A DNA stretch of 64,000 nt from Armatimonadota bacterium (GTDB lineage Bacteria; Sysuimicrobiota; Sysuimicrobiia; Sysuimicrobiales; Sysuimicrobiaceae), in the NCBI GenBank assembly GCA_031432545.1, contig JAVKGX010000004.1, forward strand, positions 1-64,000, given 5' to 3'. The notes under the pieces are model-generated. The model saw only the letters and a program-made list of their open reading frames with translations. It made no database searches and had not been told where the DNA came from. Positions 17,841 to 26,666 of the stretch are shown here, one piece after another (the first letter of the stretch is position 1; each line of letters starts with the position of its first letter). Position numbers and translations under genes: made by a program.

Positions 17841-19148
17841 CTACGCGCCCCGCTCGATCGGGGCGTCCAGCCGCACCAAGTCGGCGTACGTCTCTGCCCT
17901 CACGACGACCCGCGCGCGTCCGTCCTCCGCCAGCACGACCGCGGGCCGCGGGAACCGGTTGTAGTTGCTCGCCATCGAATACGTGTACGCGCCGGTCGCA
18001 AAGACCGCCACCACATCCCCACGCCGCACCTCGGGGAGTTGCGCCTCCCAGATCAGCACATCCCCGGACTCGCAGCACCGCCCCGCCAGCGCCACGGTCT
18101 GCGTGGCGTCGGCATCCGGGCAAGATGCGAGGGCGGCCTCGTACCGCGCGCCGTACAGAGCCGGGCGCGGGTTCTCGTACATGCCGCCGTCGACGGAGAC
18201 ATACGTCCGGACGCCCGGAATGCGCTTGACGGCGCCCACGGTGTAGAGCGTCACGCCCGCGGGGCCGACGACCGATCGGCCCGGCTCCAAAAACAGCCGC
18301 GGCGGTGGCAGGTCCATCCGCACGCAGGTCTGGCGGACAGCATCGGCCACCGATCGCACGAACGCCTCGATGGGAGGTGGGCTTTCCTCGCGTCGATAGC
18401 GGATGCCCAGACCTCCCCCCAGGTTGAGCTCTTCGGCCGCATACCCGAACTCGTCGCGTACGCGCGCGGCGTACTTTACCATCGTGCGCGCGTTCAAGAC
18501 GAACGGTTCGAGTTCGAGAATCTGCGAGCCGATGTGGCTGTGGAAGCCGCGCAGCCGCAATCCCCGGCTCTTTAGGGCACGGCGCACCGCGCGGTCGGCC
18601 GTCCCATCGGCGATCCCGAATCCGAACTTCGTGTCCACGCCGCCGGTCACGATCGCCCTGTGCGTGTGCGGCTCGATCCCCGGCGTCAGCCGCAGCCAGA
18701 CGTCCACCGCGCCGTCACCGTCGGCCGCGAGTTCCTCGAGCAGGTCGATCTCGTCGAAGTTGTCGACGACGATGCGGCCGACGCCGGCTTCGAGCGCGTA
18801 CCGCAGTTCCTCGGGCGTCTTGTTGTTGCCGTGGAAGACGAGGTCCCGAGCCGGGACGCCCGCCACCAGCGCCGTGTGGATCTCTCCCCCTGATGCCACG
18901 TCGAGTCCGAACCCGGCGTCGTGGGCCAGCCGGCACGTCGCGATCACACAAAGGGCCTTGGACGCGAACACGGGACGGCCGTCGGGGACGTGGCGCGCGA
19001 ACGCTTCACGGTACGCTTTGAGGTTCGCGCGGAGTCTGCCGCCGTCGAGGACGTGCAGCGGGGTGCCGAACCGATGCGCCAGATCGACGGCTGCGCAGCC
19101 GCCGATCTCCAACCCTCCTGATCCAGTGCGCCCGAACTCATCGTGCAA
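17841..19148 (-). CDS. lysA: Diaminopimelate decarboxylase
   Basis: PLP enzyme of about 435 residues that decarboxylates meso-diaminopimelate to lysine. Seen: FGTPLHVLDGGRL at the N-terminus, the PLP Lys in VFASKALC, the phosphate loop GGGLGIRY, SVVGPAGVT, and the C-terminal CESGDVLIWEAQLPEV with the catalytic Cys. A TTG at 19148 is chosen because GGGAGG lies 8 bases upstream and a good promoter ends just before it; the in-frame GTG at 19208 would lie upstream of that promoter's start point. First gene of the long minus-strand run. Confidence 0.93.
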   Translation of the reverse strand: MHDEFGRTGSGGLEIGGCAAVDLAHRFGTPLHVLDGGRLRANLKAYREAFARHVPDGRPVFASKALCVIATCRLAHDAGFGLDVASGGEIHTALVAGVPARDLVFHGNNKTPEELRYALEAGVGRIVVDNFDEIDLLEELAADGDGAVDVWLRLTPGIEPHTHRAIVTGGVDTKFGFGIADGTADRAVRRALKSRGLRLRGFHSHIGSQILELEPFVLNARTMVKYAARVRDEFGYAAEELNLGGGLGIRYRREESPPPIEAFVRSVADAVRQTCVRMDLPPPRLFLEPGRSVVGPAGVTLYTVGAVKRIPGVRTYVSVDGGMYENPRPALYGARYEAALASCPDADATQTVALAGRCCESGDVLIWEAQLPEVRRGDVVAVFATGAYTYSMASNYNRFPRPAVVLAEDGRARVVVRAETYADLVRLDAPIERGA

Positions 19149-19178
19149 CCCGAATCCCTCCCGTCGATGGTCCCTGCC

Positions 19179-19207
19179 AGGATACCAGAACCGATCCGGC
19201 CTGTTCA
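19179..19207 (-). promoter_or_regulatory. lysA promoter
   Basis: On the minus strand TGAACA (-35) and TATCCT (-10) are 17 bases apart, predicting a start near 19172 and a 24-base leader carrying GGGAGGG. The region is shared with the divergent thiolase gene, whose own TACAAT -10-like sequence lies at 19215-19220. Confidence 0.5.
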
Positions 19208-19270
19208 CCGGCGTTACAATGGTATTCGGCGCACGCGGCGCGCCGCACCCCCGATTTCAGGAGGACCATG

Positions 19271-20446
19271 ATGGCCGAAGCCCTGATTCTGAGCGCCGTC
19301 CGCACCCCCATCGGGAGGTTCATGGGCGGCTTGAGCGAAGTCCCTGCACCGCGCCTGGGCGCGATTGTCGTGCGCGAGGCCGTACAGCGTGCCGGCATCG
19401 ATTCGGTGTCGGTCGACGAGGTGATCATGGGAAACGTATTGCCGGCCGGGCTCGGTCAGGCGCCCGCGCGACAGGCCGCGATCGGCGCGGGGCTGCCCGA
19501 CACCGTGGGTGCGCTGACGATCAACAAGATGTGCGGATCCGGGTTGAAGGCGGTCATGCTGGCCGCGCAGGGGATCCGTGCCGGGGACGGCGAGGTCTAC
19601 GTCGCGGGCGGCATGGAGAACATGAGCCTCGCACCCTACCTGCTGCCCAAGGCGCGGGCCGGATACCGCCTGGGACACGGCGAGATCACGGACTCGATGA
19701 TCCGAGACGGGCTGTGGGACGCCTACCGGGACTGCCACATGGGCTCGTGCGCCGAGCTGCTGGCGGCCGAATACCGGATCAGCCGCGCGGACCAGGACGA
19801 GTACGCGGTGCGTTCGTACCGGCTGGCGATCGAAGCGCTCGACCGCGGCTGTTTCGCCTCGCAGACGGTACCCGTCCCCGTCTCAGACGGCAAGACTCCC
19901 ACGGTCGTCACCGAAGACGAGGAACCGCGCCGCGTCAACTTCGAGAAGATCCCCACGCTGCGCCCCGTGTTCGAGCGCGACGGGACGGTGACGGCCGCCA
20001 ACGCCAGCAGCATCAGCGACGGTGCCGCGGCTCTCGTCGTGGTTTCCGATGCCGTCGCGGAACGGGCAGGGCGCCCGCCAATGGCCCGCATCGTGGGCTA
20101 CGCGACCGCCGCGACGGCGCCGGAGTGGTTCACGATCGCGCCGGCGTACGCCATTGAGCGGCTGTTGGGACGCGTGGGCTGGTCGAAGGACGACGTCGAC
20201 CTGTACGAGATCAACGAAGCGTTTGCCGCCGTGGTGTTGGGCGTGTGCCGGAAGATCGGGCTGCCGCTGGACAAAGTGAACGTCCACGGCGGCGCGGTCG
20301 CCCTCGGACACCCCTTGGGGGCCAGTGGGGCGCGCATCCTCACGACGCTGTTGTATGCGATGGCTGAGCGGGATGTCCGACGGGGGGTCGCCGGGATCTG
20401 CCTGGGCGGGGGCGAGGCGGTCGCGGTCGCGGTCGAACGCGTCTGA
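19271..20446 (+). CDS. Acetyl-CoA C-acetyltransferase (thiolase)
   Basis: Protein of 391 residues of the thiolase family, which condenses two acetyl-CoA or splits 3-ketoacyl-CoA. The nucleophile is C88 (NKMCGSGLKAV), the catalytic His is in ALGHPLGASGARI, and the second Cys is C377 (CLGGGEAVA). The LYEINEAFA segment is the usual thiolase signature. ATG 19271 is preferred over ATG 19268 because AGGAGG lies 6 bases before it. It is divergent from lysA and could complete the breakdown of acetoacetyl-CoA made by the acyl-CoA pathways in this window. Confidence 0.94.
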   Translation: MAEALILSAVRTPIGRFMGGLSEVPAPRLGAIVVREAVQRAGIDSVSVDEVIMGNVLPAGLGQAPARQAAIGAGLPDTVGALTINKMCGSGLKAVMLAAQGIRAGDGEVYVAGGMENMSLAPYLLPKARAGYRLGHGEITDSMIRDGLWDAYRDCHMGSCAELLAAEYRISRADQDEYAVRSYRLAIEALDRGCFASQTVPVPVSDGKTPTVVTEDEEPRRVNFEKIPTLRPVFERDGTVTAANASSISDGAAALVVVSDAVAERAGRPPMARIVGYATAATAPEWFTIAPAYAIERLLGRVGWSKDDVDLYEINEAFAAVVLGVCRKIGLPLDKVNVHGGAVALGHPLGASGARILTTLLYAMAERDVRRGVAGICLGGGEAVAVAVERV

Positions 20447-20452
20447 CCCGAC

Positions 20453-22246
20453 GTGACCCCGGCCGCGGTCACGACGCTCATCATCCTCGCCGCCGCGGCG
20501 TTGCTCCTCTCGTGGGGACGCTGGCGGGCGGACTTCGTGGCCCTGTGCGTTCCGCTGGCGCTCGCGGCGAGCGGCGTGCTCGCGGTGGAGCGCGCCTTCT
20601 CTGGATTCGGAAGCCCCGTACTCATCACGGTCGCCGCCATCTTCATCATCAGTGCCGCGCTGGAGCGAACCGGGGCCGCGGCGTTGCTCGGCCGCCGCCT
20701 GATGGGCCTCAGCACGCACTCCGACCTGCAGCTGGCGGCGCTGCTCATGACCACCGTGGCCGTCCTGTCGGGTTTCATGAACAACCTCGGGGCGCTGGCG
20801 GTGCTGCTCCCGGTCGCGGTCGCCGTCTGCGTCGAGCGCGGCATCGTTCCGTCGCGCCTGCTCCTGCCGCTGGCGCTCAGTGCGCGGCTGGGGGGTGTGC
20901 TGACGCTGGTGGCGGGTCCGAGCAACCTCATAGCGTCCGCGATGCTCGCGGACCGGCGCGGATGGGGGTTCGGGTTGTTCGAATTCCTGCCCCTGGGCGT
21001 CGCCTTCGTCGCGGTCGGAATCCTGTTCTTCCTGATCGTCGGGCGCCGACTGCTGCCGGATCGTCCCACGGAAGCGTTCTTGCGCATGCGGCGTACCCGC
21101 GACCAGTCCCTGGTCGGCGTCTACCGCATGCACGAGCGGTTGCGCGAGTGCCGCATCCAGGCCGCCTCGCCCCTCGTCGGCCGCACCGTTGCCGCCACCG
21201 AGCTGGGCCGGCTGCACGGCGCGGTGATCCTGGGCATCCTGCGCAGGGACCGGACCATCCTCAATCCGTCGGCCTCCGAGACGCTGCAGCGGGGGGATCG
21301 TCTGCTCGTGGGCGGCGTCCGCGACCCGGCGCTGGTCGACCGCCTCCGCGAACTGGGGCTGGACGTCCACGAACCCACCGACGTCACGCTGGAGTCGTTC
21401 GACGTGGGCCTCGCCGAGGTCGTGGTGTCTCCGCGTTCGGCGCTGGCTGGCAAGACCCTGCGGGATCTGGACTTCCGCAAGCGCTACGGCGTGTCGGTCC
21501 TCGCGATCTGGCGCAGGGGGCAGCCGCGGCGCAGCGGGATCGCCGACATCCCCCTCGAAGTCGGGGACGCCCTGCTCGTGCAGGGTCTGCGGTCGCAGCT
21601 GCGCGTGCTGGCCGGCGACCCCGACTTCCTGCTTTTGGAACAGCACCTGCACGTACCGCCTCGGACCCATCGAATTCCGGCCGCGCTCGCGGCGGTTGCG
21701 GGCATGTCGGTAGCGATCGCCACCGGCTTTGCCGATGTCGCGGTCGCCACGCTGGGTGCCGCTCTGTTCGTCCTGGCGTCGGGTTGCCTGCCCGGTGAAG
21801 AGGCCTACCGCACGGTCGACTGGCGGAGCTTGGTCTTCATCGGCGGGATGCTGCCGCTGGGCCTGGCTCTGGCCGACACCGGAGCGGCCCCCCGCATCGG
21901 CGAGGCCGCGCTCGCGCTGATCCACAGCCCGTTTGGGTCCTTCGCGGCGCTGTACGCGGTCGCGATCGCCCTCAACCAGGTCGTACCCAGCGTGGCGGCC
22001 ACCGTGGTGCTCGGGCCGGTCGCGCTGGAAGCCGCATCCCGCCTGGGCGCAAGCCCGGCCGCCTTCATGATGGCGGTCGTCGCCGCCACCGGCACGACCT
22101 TCACCCCCGTCAGCAACCCGGTAAACCTGCTCGTCATGGGCCCTGGCGGTTACACCCTGCGCGACTACTTCCGCGTGGGCGCCCCGCTGGCGGTGCTGCT
22201 GTACGCCGTCGGCCTGCTCGTGATCCCCCTGGCATGGCCGCTGTAG
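20453..22246 (+). CDS. SLC13/DASS-type permease with two TrkA-C (RCK_C) domains
   Basis: Membrane protein of 597 residues. An N-terminal half of hydrophobic helices contains FMNNLGALAVLLPVA and AGPSNLIAS; a soluble insert of about residues 228-395 holds two RCK_C/TrkA-C domains (LVGRTVAATELG and LAGKTLRDLDFR repeats); a second membrane half ends with TTFTPVSNPVNLLVMGPGG. This layout is that of sodium-coupled anion (sulfate, dicarboxylate) transporters. The two SN-type re-entrant motifs (GPSNL, PVSNPVN) form the substrate/Na+ sites in the family. Substrate not predictable. GTG start 6 bases after the thiolase stop. Confidence 0.85.
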   Translation: MTPAAVTTLIILAAAALLLSWGRWRADFVALCVPLALAASGVLAVERAFSGFGSPVLITVAAIFIISAALERTGAAALLGRRLMGLSTHSDLQLAALLMTTVAVLSGFMNNLGALAVLLPVAVAVCVERGIVPSRLLLPLALSARLGGVLTLVAGPSNLIASAMLADRRGWGFGLFEFLPLGVAFVAVGILFFLIVGRRLLPDRPTEAFLRMRRTRDQSLVGVYRMHERLRECRIQAASPLVGRTVAATELGRLHGAVILGILRRDRTILNPSASETLQRGDRLLVGGVRDPALVDRLRELGLDVHEPTDVTLESFDVGLAEVVVSPRSALAGKTLRDLDFRKRYGVSVLAIWRRGQPRRSGIADIPLEVGDALLVQGLRSQLRVLAGDPDFLLLEQHLHVPPRTHRIPAALAAVAGMSVAIATGFADVAVATLGAALFVLASGCLPGEEAYRTVDWRSLVFIGGMLPLGLALADTGAAPRIGEAALALIHSPFGSFAALYAVAIALNQVVPSVAATVVLGPVALEAASRLGASPAAFMMAVVAATGTTFTPVSNPVNLLVMGPGGYTLRDYFRVGAPLAVLLYAVGLLVIPLAWPL

Positions 22247-22954
22247 TCACGGAGCCAGCGCGATTTCGATCCGGCGGTTGACGCGACCCTTGTTGTCGGT
22301 CCGCACCACGCGCAGGGCGCCGATCTCCCCCGTCCGCGCGACGTGCGTTCCGCCGTCGGCCTGCGCGTCGTAGCCCTCGATCTCCACCACGCGGACCGGG
22401 TCCAGGCCCTGTGGGATCCGGTTGCGTGCCAGACGCAGCAGATCCGACCGCTCGAACTCCTCCCGTGAGACGAACCGCACGCGGATGGGCAGATCGGCTG
22501 CGATCACCCGGTTCGCCTCCTCCTCGATGGCCGCAACGCGTTGGGGGTTGAGGTCTTCCAGCGAGAAGTCCATGCGTGCGCGGTCCGGATGGATCGCGCC
22601 ACCGGTCACCAACGCGCCGAACAGACGATACACCGCTCCGACCAGCACGTGCAGCGCCGAGTGGTGCCGCATGATGGCGTACCGGCGCTCCCAGTCCAGC
22701 GCGCCCCGCACCCTCTCCCCAATTGCCGGTGGCAACCCCTCCAGGCGGTGCCAGACGACCTGCCCGTCCGTGCGCGAACCCACTACGGTCCGCTCCGCCG
22801 TCCCCCAACGCAGCCACCCGGTATCCGCCGGTTGGCCCCCACCACCGGGGAAGAACGCGGTCCGATCCAGCGCCACCTCCGCGTCGCCGGTCGCTGCGAC
22901 GACCGCGTCGAACTCCCACACGTAGCCGCCGCGCAGATACAGCCGGTCGGTCAT
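22247..22954 (-). CDS. Alanyl-tRNA editing protein, AlaX type
   Basis: Stand-alone editing protein of 235 residues related to the editing domain of AlaRS, which hydrolyses mischarged Ser- or Gly-tRNA(Ala). FPGGGGQPADTG lies near the N-terminus, as in AlaX-M. The zinc motif HxxxH is H98-S-A-L-H102; the second motif, usually CxxxH (CGGTHV), reads D200-G-G-T-H204, so the Cys ligand is Asp. GGGAGG is 6 bases before ATG 22954. Its stop directly abuts the stop of the convergent transporter gene. Confidence 0.88.
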   Translation of the reverse strand: MTDRLYLRGGYVWEFDAVVAATGDAEVALDRTAFFPGGGGQPADTGWLRWGTAERTVVGSRTDGQVVWHRLEGLPPAIGERVRGALDWERRYAIMRHHSALHVLVGAVYRLFGALVTGGAIHPDRARMDFSLEDLNPQRVAAIEEEANRVIAADLPIRVRFVSREEFERSDLLRLARNRIPQGLDPVRVVEIEGYDAQADGGTHVARTGEIGALRVVRTDNKGRVNRRIEIALAP

Positions 22955-23015
22955 CGTCGGCCTCCCAGCCGCAAGGTCACGAGGGGGGCAATCGAAGGGC
23001 CCACGGGCGTGACCT

Positions 23016-24365
23016 TCAGAACTCTGTCACCCCGGTGAACGTGAACTCGCTCACAGACAGCGCAGGCACGCGGACGCTGCCGAAACCCCCGGACAGCAGC
23101 CAGGTGTCGGCGCCGACCCGGTTGACCGCCGCCAGGGCCTGGACATAGCCCTGGGTGAACCGTAGGTTGCGTACCGGGTAGGCGATCTCCCCGTCCTCGA
23201 TCCAAAAGACGCCGTCGCGCGTCATGCCGGTGACGACACAGTCCCGGGGGTGCACCAGCCGCGTGTACCAGAACCGGGTCACATACAGTCCGCGCGACAC
23301 CTGCTGGACCATCTCCTCGATCGCGGCATCCCCGGCCGCCACGAACAGGTGCACCGGAAGCGGACCGAAGGCGGCGAACTCTGGCCACGCGCGCGGTACG
23401 GCGTGTCCCGTCGACCGCCGGCCTTCTTTGGCCGCCGTCGTCGTGTCGTAGACGGGCCCGACGGGTACACCGCGGTCCACGATCGTGACCCGCTCCTTGG
23501 GCACGCCCTCGTGGTCAAACGGCATCGGCAGCCCGGCGGTGTCGCAGCCGTCGTCGATGATCGTAATCCGCTCGGACATCGCCCGATCGCCCAACCGCCC
23601 GTTCATCCAGCTGCGGCCTTCCTGTACCGCCAGCGCGCCCATCCCGGAGAAGGCCAGGTGGCCGACGATATCCTGCACCGCGTACGGCTCCAGCACGACC
23701 GGGTAGGTCCCGGGCTCCACCGGTCGTGGCTGGCGGGCGCGCAGCGCCCTCTGTACCGCGGTGCGCGCCAGCCCCTCGAAGTCGAGGTCGTCGAGGCGCC
23801 ACGCCGCACGCTGTGCGTGCCCCGACGCACCGTCCTTCGAGATCACCAGGTTGAACCGCGCCCGCGTTCCGGCGTGGTAGCAGAACACACCGCGGGAGTT
23901 CGCGACCGCGACCTCGGCAATCCCTGCGCAGAGCGCGCCGGCAGCCATCGCACCGCTCGATTGGGCCAGGCGCAACACCTCGCGAACTCGCTCCGCGCGC
24001 CACCGGGCAGACGCGCCCGCTACGGCGTCGTCGAAGGCGCGGACCGGCTTTGGCGTCTGCGGTTCCGGCAGACCGGGAAAGTCCGCCGTCTCCGGCGCCA
24101 GGCGGGCCACCGATGTCGCCCGGTCGATCGCCCGGCCCAGCGCGTCGGCCATCGGCCGGTTGGTGATCGCAGACCCCAGGTGCCTGCCGACCGCGACGCG
24201 CACGGCGATGCTCACGTCGGTCTCCGCGACGTTCTGGTGGATCGTGTTGTTCGCAAAGCGCGTGAGCGCCTGGTCACCCGACAGGAGCACGACCTCGGTC
24301 TCGTCCGCCGGAGAACGGGCGATCGCGCTCGACAACAGCTCTCGGATCTTCGCCTCGCCCAGCAT
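23016..24365 (-). CDS. tldE: TldE/PmbA family metallopeptidase-like protein
   Basis: Protein of 449 residues, partner of TldD in the TldD/TldE protease that cleaves unfolded or ribosomally made peptides. It lacks the metal-binding HExxxH, as TldE proteins do. Seen: RFANNTIHQNVAETD near the N-terminus, then LPMPFDHEGVPKERV and, near the C-terminus, MTRDGVFWIEDGEI. The ATG at 24365 is one base after the tldD stop (TGACATG), so the two are translated in tandem and form the heterodimer. Confidence 0.92.
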   Translation of the reverse strand: MLGEAKIRELLSSAIARSPADETEVVLLSGDQALTRFANNTIHQNVAETDVSIAVRVAVGRHLGSAITNRPMADALGRAIDRATSVARLAPETADFPGLPEPQTPKPVRAFDDAVAGASARWRAERVREVLRLAQSSGAMAAGALCAGIAEVAVANSRGVFCYHAGTRARFNLVISKDGASGHAQRAAWRLDDLDFEGLARTAVQRALRARQPRPVEPGTYPVVLEPYAVQDIVGHLAFSGMGALAVQEGRSWMNGRLGDRAMSERITIIDDGCDTAGLPMPFDHEGVPKERVTIVDRGVPVGPVYDTTTAAKEGRRSTGHAVPRAWPEFAAFGPLPVHLFVAAGDAAIEEMVQQVSRGLYVTRFWYTRLVHPRDCVVTGMTRDGVFWIEDGEIAYPVRNLRFTQGYVQALAAVNRVGADTWLLSGGFGSVRVPALSVSEFTFTGVTEF

Positions 24366-24366
24366 G

Positions 24367-25839
24367 TCAGCGCTTCCCGAACACCCGCACGTTGCGGAAC
24401 CGCGCAGGCGCCGCGCCATGTCCTGTGTGGCCCACTTGCATGGGCTCGCCCTTCCCGCAGTTCGGCGTGCCCCACAGGACCCAATGGTCCGCGTTGCAGA
24501 CCGCATCGCACGAGCTCCAAAACTGCGGCGTCATCCCGGTGTAGATCGGGTTGCGCAGCATTCGGGTACGTCTTCCCCCCTTGATCTCCCAGGCGATCTC
24601 GCAACCGAACTGGAAGTTCAGCCGCCGGTCGTCGATGCTCCAGGACCGATTCGTGTCCATGAGGATCCCCTCGTCCGTATCCGCGATCAGGTCCTCCAGC
24701 CGCCACGTCCCCGCAAGCAAGTTGACGTTCGTCATGCGGATCATCGGGATCCGGTTCCACCCCGACGCCCGCGACGTCCCGTTGGATCGGCCGGTCGCCA
24801 GATCGCTGCGACCCACCGTACGGGCCAGTCGGCGGGCGCTCTCCCGATCCGTCAAGTAGCCGACGAACCGACCCTCCTTCACGATGTCGGTCCGCTGGGC
24901 CGGCACGCCCTCGTCGTCCCAGCCAAAGGTCCCCAGACCCCCCGGCAGCGTGGCGTCCGCGGTGATGTTGACGAACTCCGATCCGTAGCGGAACGTCCCC
25001 AGCTTGTCGGGTGTCAGAAAGGACGTGCCGGCAAACGCCGCTTCGTTCCCGAACACGCGGTCGAGCTCGATGGCGTGCCCGCACGACTCGTGGATCTGCA
25101 GCGCCACCTGGTTCCCGCTCAGGATCACCGTGGTCACGCCCTCTGGACACGGATCGGCGAACAGCAGTGCTACGGCCTCCTCGGCGATGCGCTCGGCGTT
25201 GCCCGGCAGGTCCCACTCCTCCACGAACTCCCACCCGCGCGTCTGCTGGTGGCGTCCGACCGAGTTCGGATAGGAGCGCCGCTGGACCTCGCCGTCTCCG
25301 ACCGCCGTCGCCTGGATCCCGCACCCGGACTCCACGATCTCCTGCTCGATCAGGCTGCCCTCCGTGCTGGCAAAGATTTTCCGCTGGCGGACAAACACCA
25401 TGCTCGCCTCGGTCGTCCGGACGCCGGCCACGCCACGCATCCCCGCGTCGGCACGCAGCAACACGTCGACTTTGCGCTCGACGGGAACCGAGAAAGGATC
25501 GACCTCGAACGGCGTACGATAGGTGCCGCGTTGGACGACCGGAGGGCCGATGTCGACGTCCTCGGTCTTGGTCAGCGCACTAGCCCTCGCGATCTGCACT
25601 GCGAGGTCGGCGACGCGTTCGGCCTCGTCTGGCTCGAGGCGGAAACTGGAGGCAAAACCCCAGGCACCGTCGGCGATCACGCGGACGCCGAAGCCGGTGT
25701 CCTCGGTCTGGCTGATCCCCTGGACGGCCCCGTTGCGGACGACGATGGTCTGCTCGGCGGTCTCGACCAGCCGAGCATCCGCATACGTCGCACCCTTGAG
25801 TTGCGCGATGTTTAGAGCCCTTGCCAGCAAGTCGTCCAT
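24367..25839 (-). CDS. tldD: TldD family metalloprotease
   Basis: Protein of 490 residues carrying the zinc-binding motif HExxxH as HESCGHAIE. The GFGVRVIADGAWGFA segment near the N-terminus and DTNRSWSIDDRR, NPIYTGMTPQFWSSCDAV and GTPNCGKGEPMQ near the C-terminus are family hallmarks. GGGAGG lies 5 bases before the ATG at 25839. It heads the tldD-tldE pair; in other bacteria the pair matures peptides such as microcins or CcdA, but no peptide precursor is seen nearby. Confidence 0.94.
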   Translation of the reverse strand: MDDLLARALNIAQLKGATYADARLVETAEQTIVVRNGAVQGISQTEDTGFGVRVIADGAWGFASSFRLEPDEAERVADLAVQIARASALTKTEDVDIGPPVVQRGTYRTPFEVDPFSVPVERKVDVLLRADAGMRGVAGVRTTEASMVFVRQRKIFASTEGSLIEQEIVESGCGIQATAVGDGEVQRRSYPNSVGRHQQTRGWEFVEEWDLPGNAERIAEEAVALLFADPCPEGVTTVILSGNQVALQIHESCGHAIELDRVFGNEAAFAGTSFLTPDKLGTFRYGSEFVNITADATLPGGLGTFGWDDEGVPAQRTDIVKEGRFVGYLTDRESARRLARTVGRSDLATGRSNGTSRASGWNRIPMIRMTNVNLLAGTWRLEDLIADTDEGILMDTNRSWSIDDRRLNFQFGCEIAWEIKGGRRTRMLRNPIYTGMTPQFWSSCDAVCNADHWVLWGTPNCGKGEPMQVGHTGHGAAPARFRNVRVFGKR

Positions 25840-25886
25840 CGCATCCTCCCGTTCGTGGCCTCACTCGCTGCGGCCACCGGCGACCT

Positions 25887-26666
25887 TCATCCGGCCACAC
25901 GCCGGGCGACCGTGACGAACCCGGTATGGGCGACCATCCGGTGGACCGGCCGCACGCTCTGGCCTTCGAGATTCCAGGGCCGGACGAGCGTCTCGGTCGT
26001 CTCGATCAGCGCGAACGCACCCGAGGCCCGCAACGCCTCGGATGTCCGATGCGCCTGGAGCACGGTCGGCACGTACGACGCGAAGATCCCGCCCGCCGGC
26101 AAGGTCGCCGCGGCGTGCTCCACCACCCGCCAGGGCTCGGGCAGATCCAGGATGATGCGTTCCGCAGGCGCGTCCGGGATCCCTTCGTAGACGTCGTGGA
26201 TGCGCGCCACCAGACGATCCTGGGGCCCCAAGAACGCCTCGACGTTGCGCAAAGCGCGGCGTTGGAAGTCAGCCCGCACGTCGTACGTGAAGACCTTCCC
26301 CTGTGGTCCCACGGCCCGCAGCAACGCCATCGTCAGCGATCCGGATCCGGTTCCCGCCTCCACCACGGTCGCTCCGGGGTACACGTCGGCTGCCATCAGG
26401 ATCTGCGCCAGGTCCTTGGGATAGACGATCGTGGCCCCGCGGGGCATCTCCAGCACGTAGTCTGCGAGTGTAGGCCGCACGGCCAGGAAACGCTCGCCCG
26501 CCGATGTGCGCACGAACGTCCCCTCGTCGCGCCCGATCAGGTCGTCGTGCGCCAGGCGGCCCCGCAGGTCTTGGACCTTGCCGGCTTGGAGCGTGATCGG
26601 ATAGCTACGCCGGCGGCGGTCGATGAGCAGGACGAGGTCGCCGGCCTGCAGGGGGCCCGTGCGCAT
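25887..26666 (-). CDS. trmI: tRNA (adenine(58)-N1)-methyltransferase TrmI
   Basis: SAM-dependent enzyme of 259 residues that makes m1A58 in the tRNA T-loop. The N-terminal small domain is followed by QILMAADVYPGATVVEAGTG (SAM motif I about 93-110), LTMALLRAVG and the catalytic LDLPEPWRV (about 173-181). The ATG at 26666 overlaps the stop of the TtuA-type gene as TGATG, so the two are coupled. In Thermus thermophilus loss of m1A58 impairs 2-thiolation of T54, which makes the pairing with the upstream thiolase meaningful. Confidence 0.93.
   Translation of the reverse strand: MRTGPLQAGDLVLLIDRRRRSYPITLQAGKVQDLRGRLAHDDLIGRDEGTFVRTSAGERFLAVRPTLADYVLEMPRGATIVYPKDLAQILMAADVYPGATVVEAGTGSGSLTMALLRAVGPQGKVFTYDVRADFQRRALRNVEAFLGPQDRLVARIHDVYEGIPDAPAERIILDLPEPWRVVEHAAATLPAGGIFASYVPTVLQAHRTSEALRASGAFALIETTETLVRPWNLEGQSVRPVHRMVAHTGFVTVARRVAG

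Noticed and set aside
17147-18229. 360-residue plus-strand frame over the M50 protease and lysA
   Set aside because: Antisense to two conserved genes, with no family match or ribosome binding site.
19883-21925. 680-residue minus-strand frame antisense to the thiolase and transporter
   Set aside because: Low-complexity Arg/Gln/His-rich translation typical of antisense frames in G+C-rich DNA; the plus strand carries two well-conserved genes.
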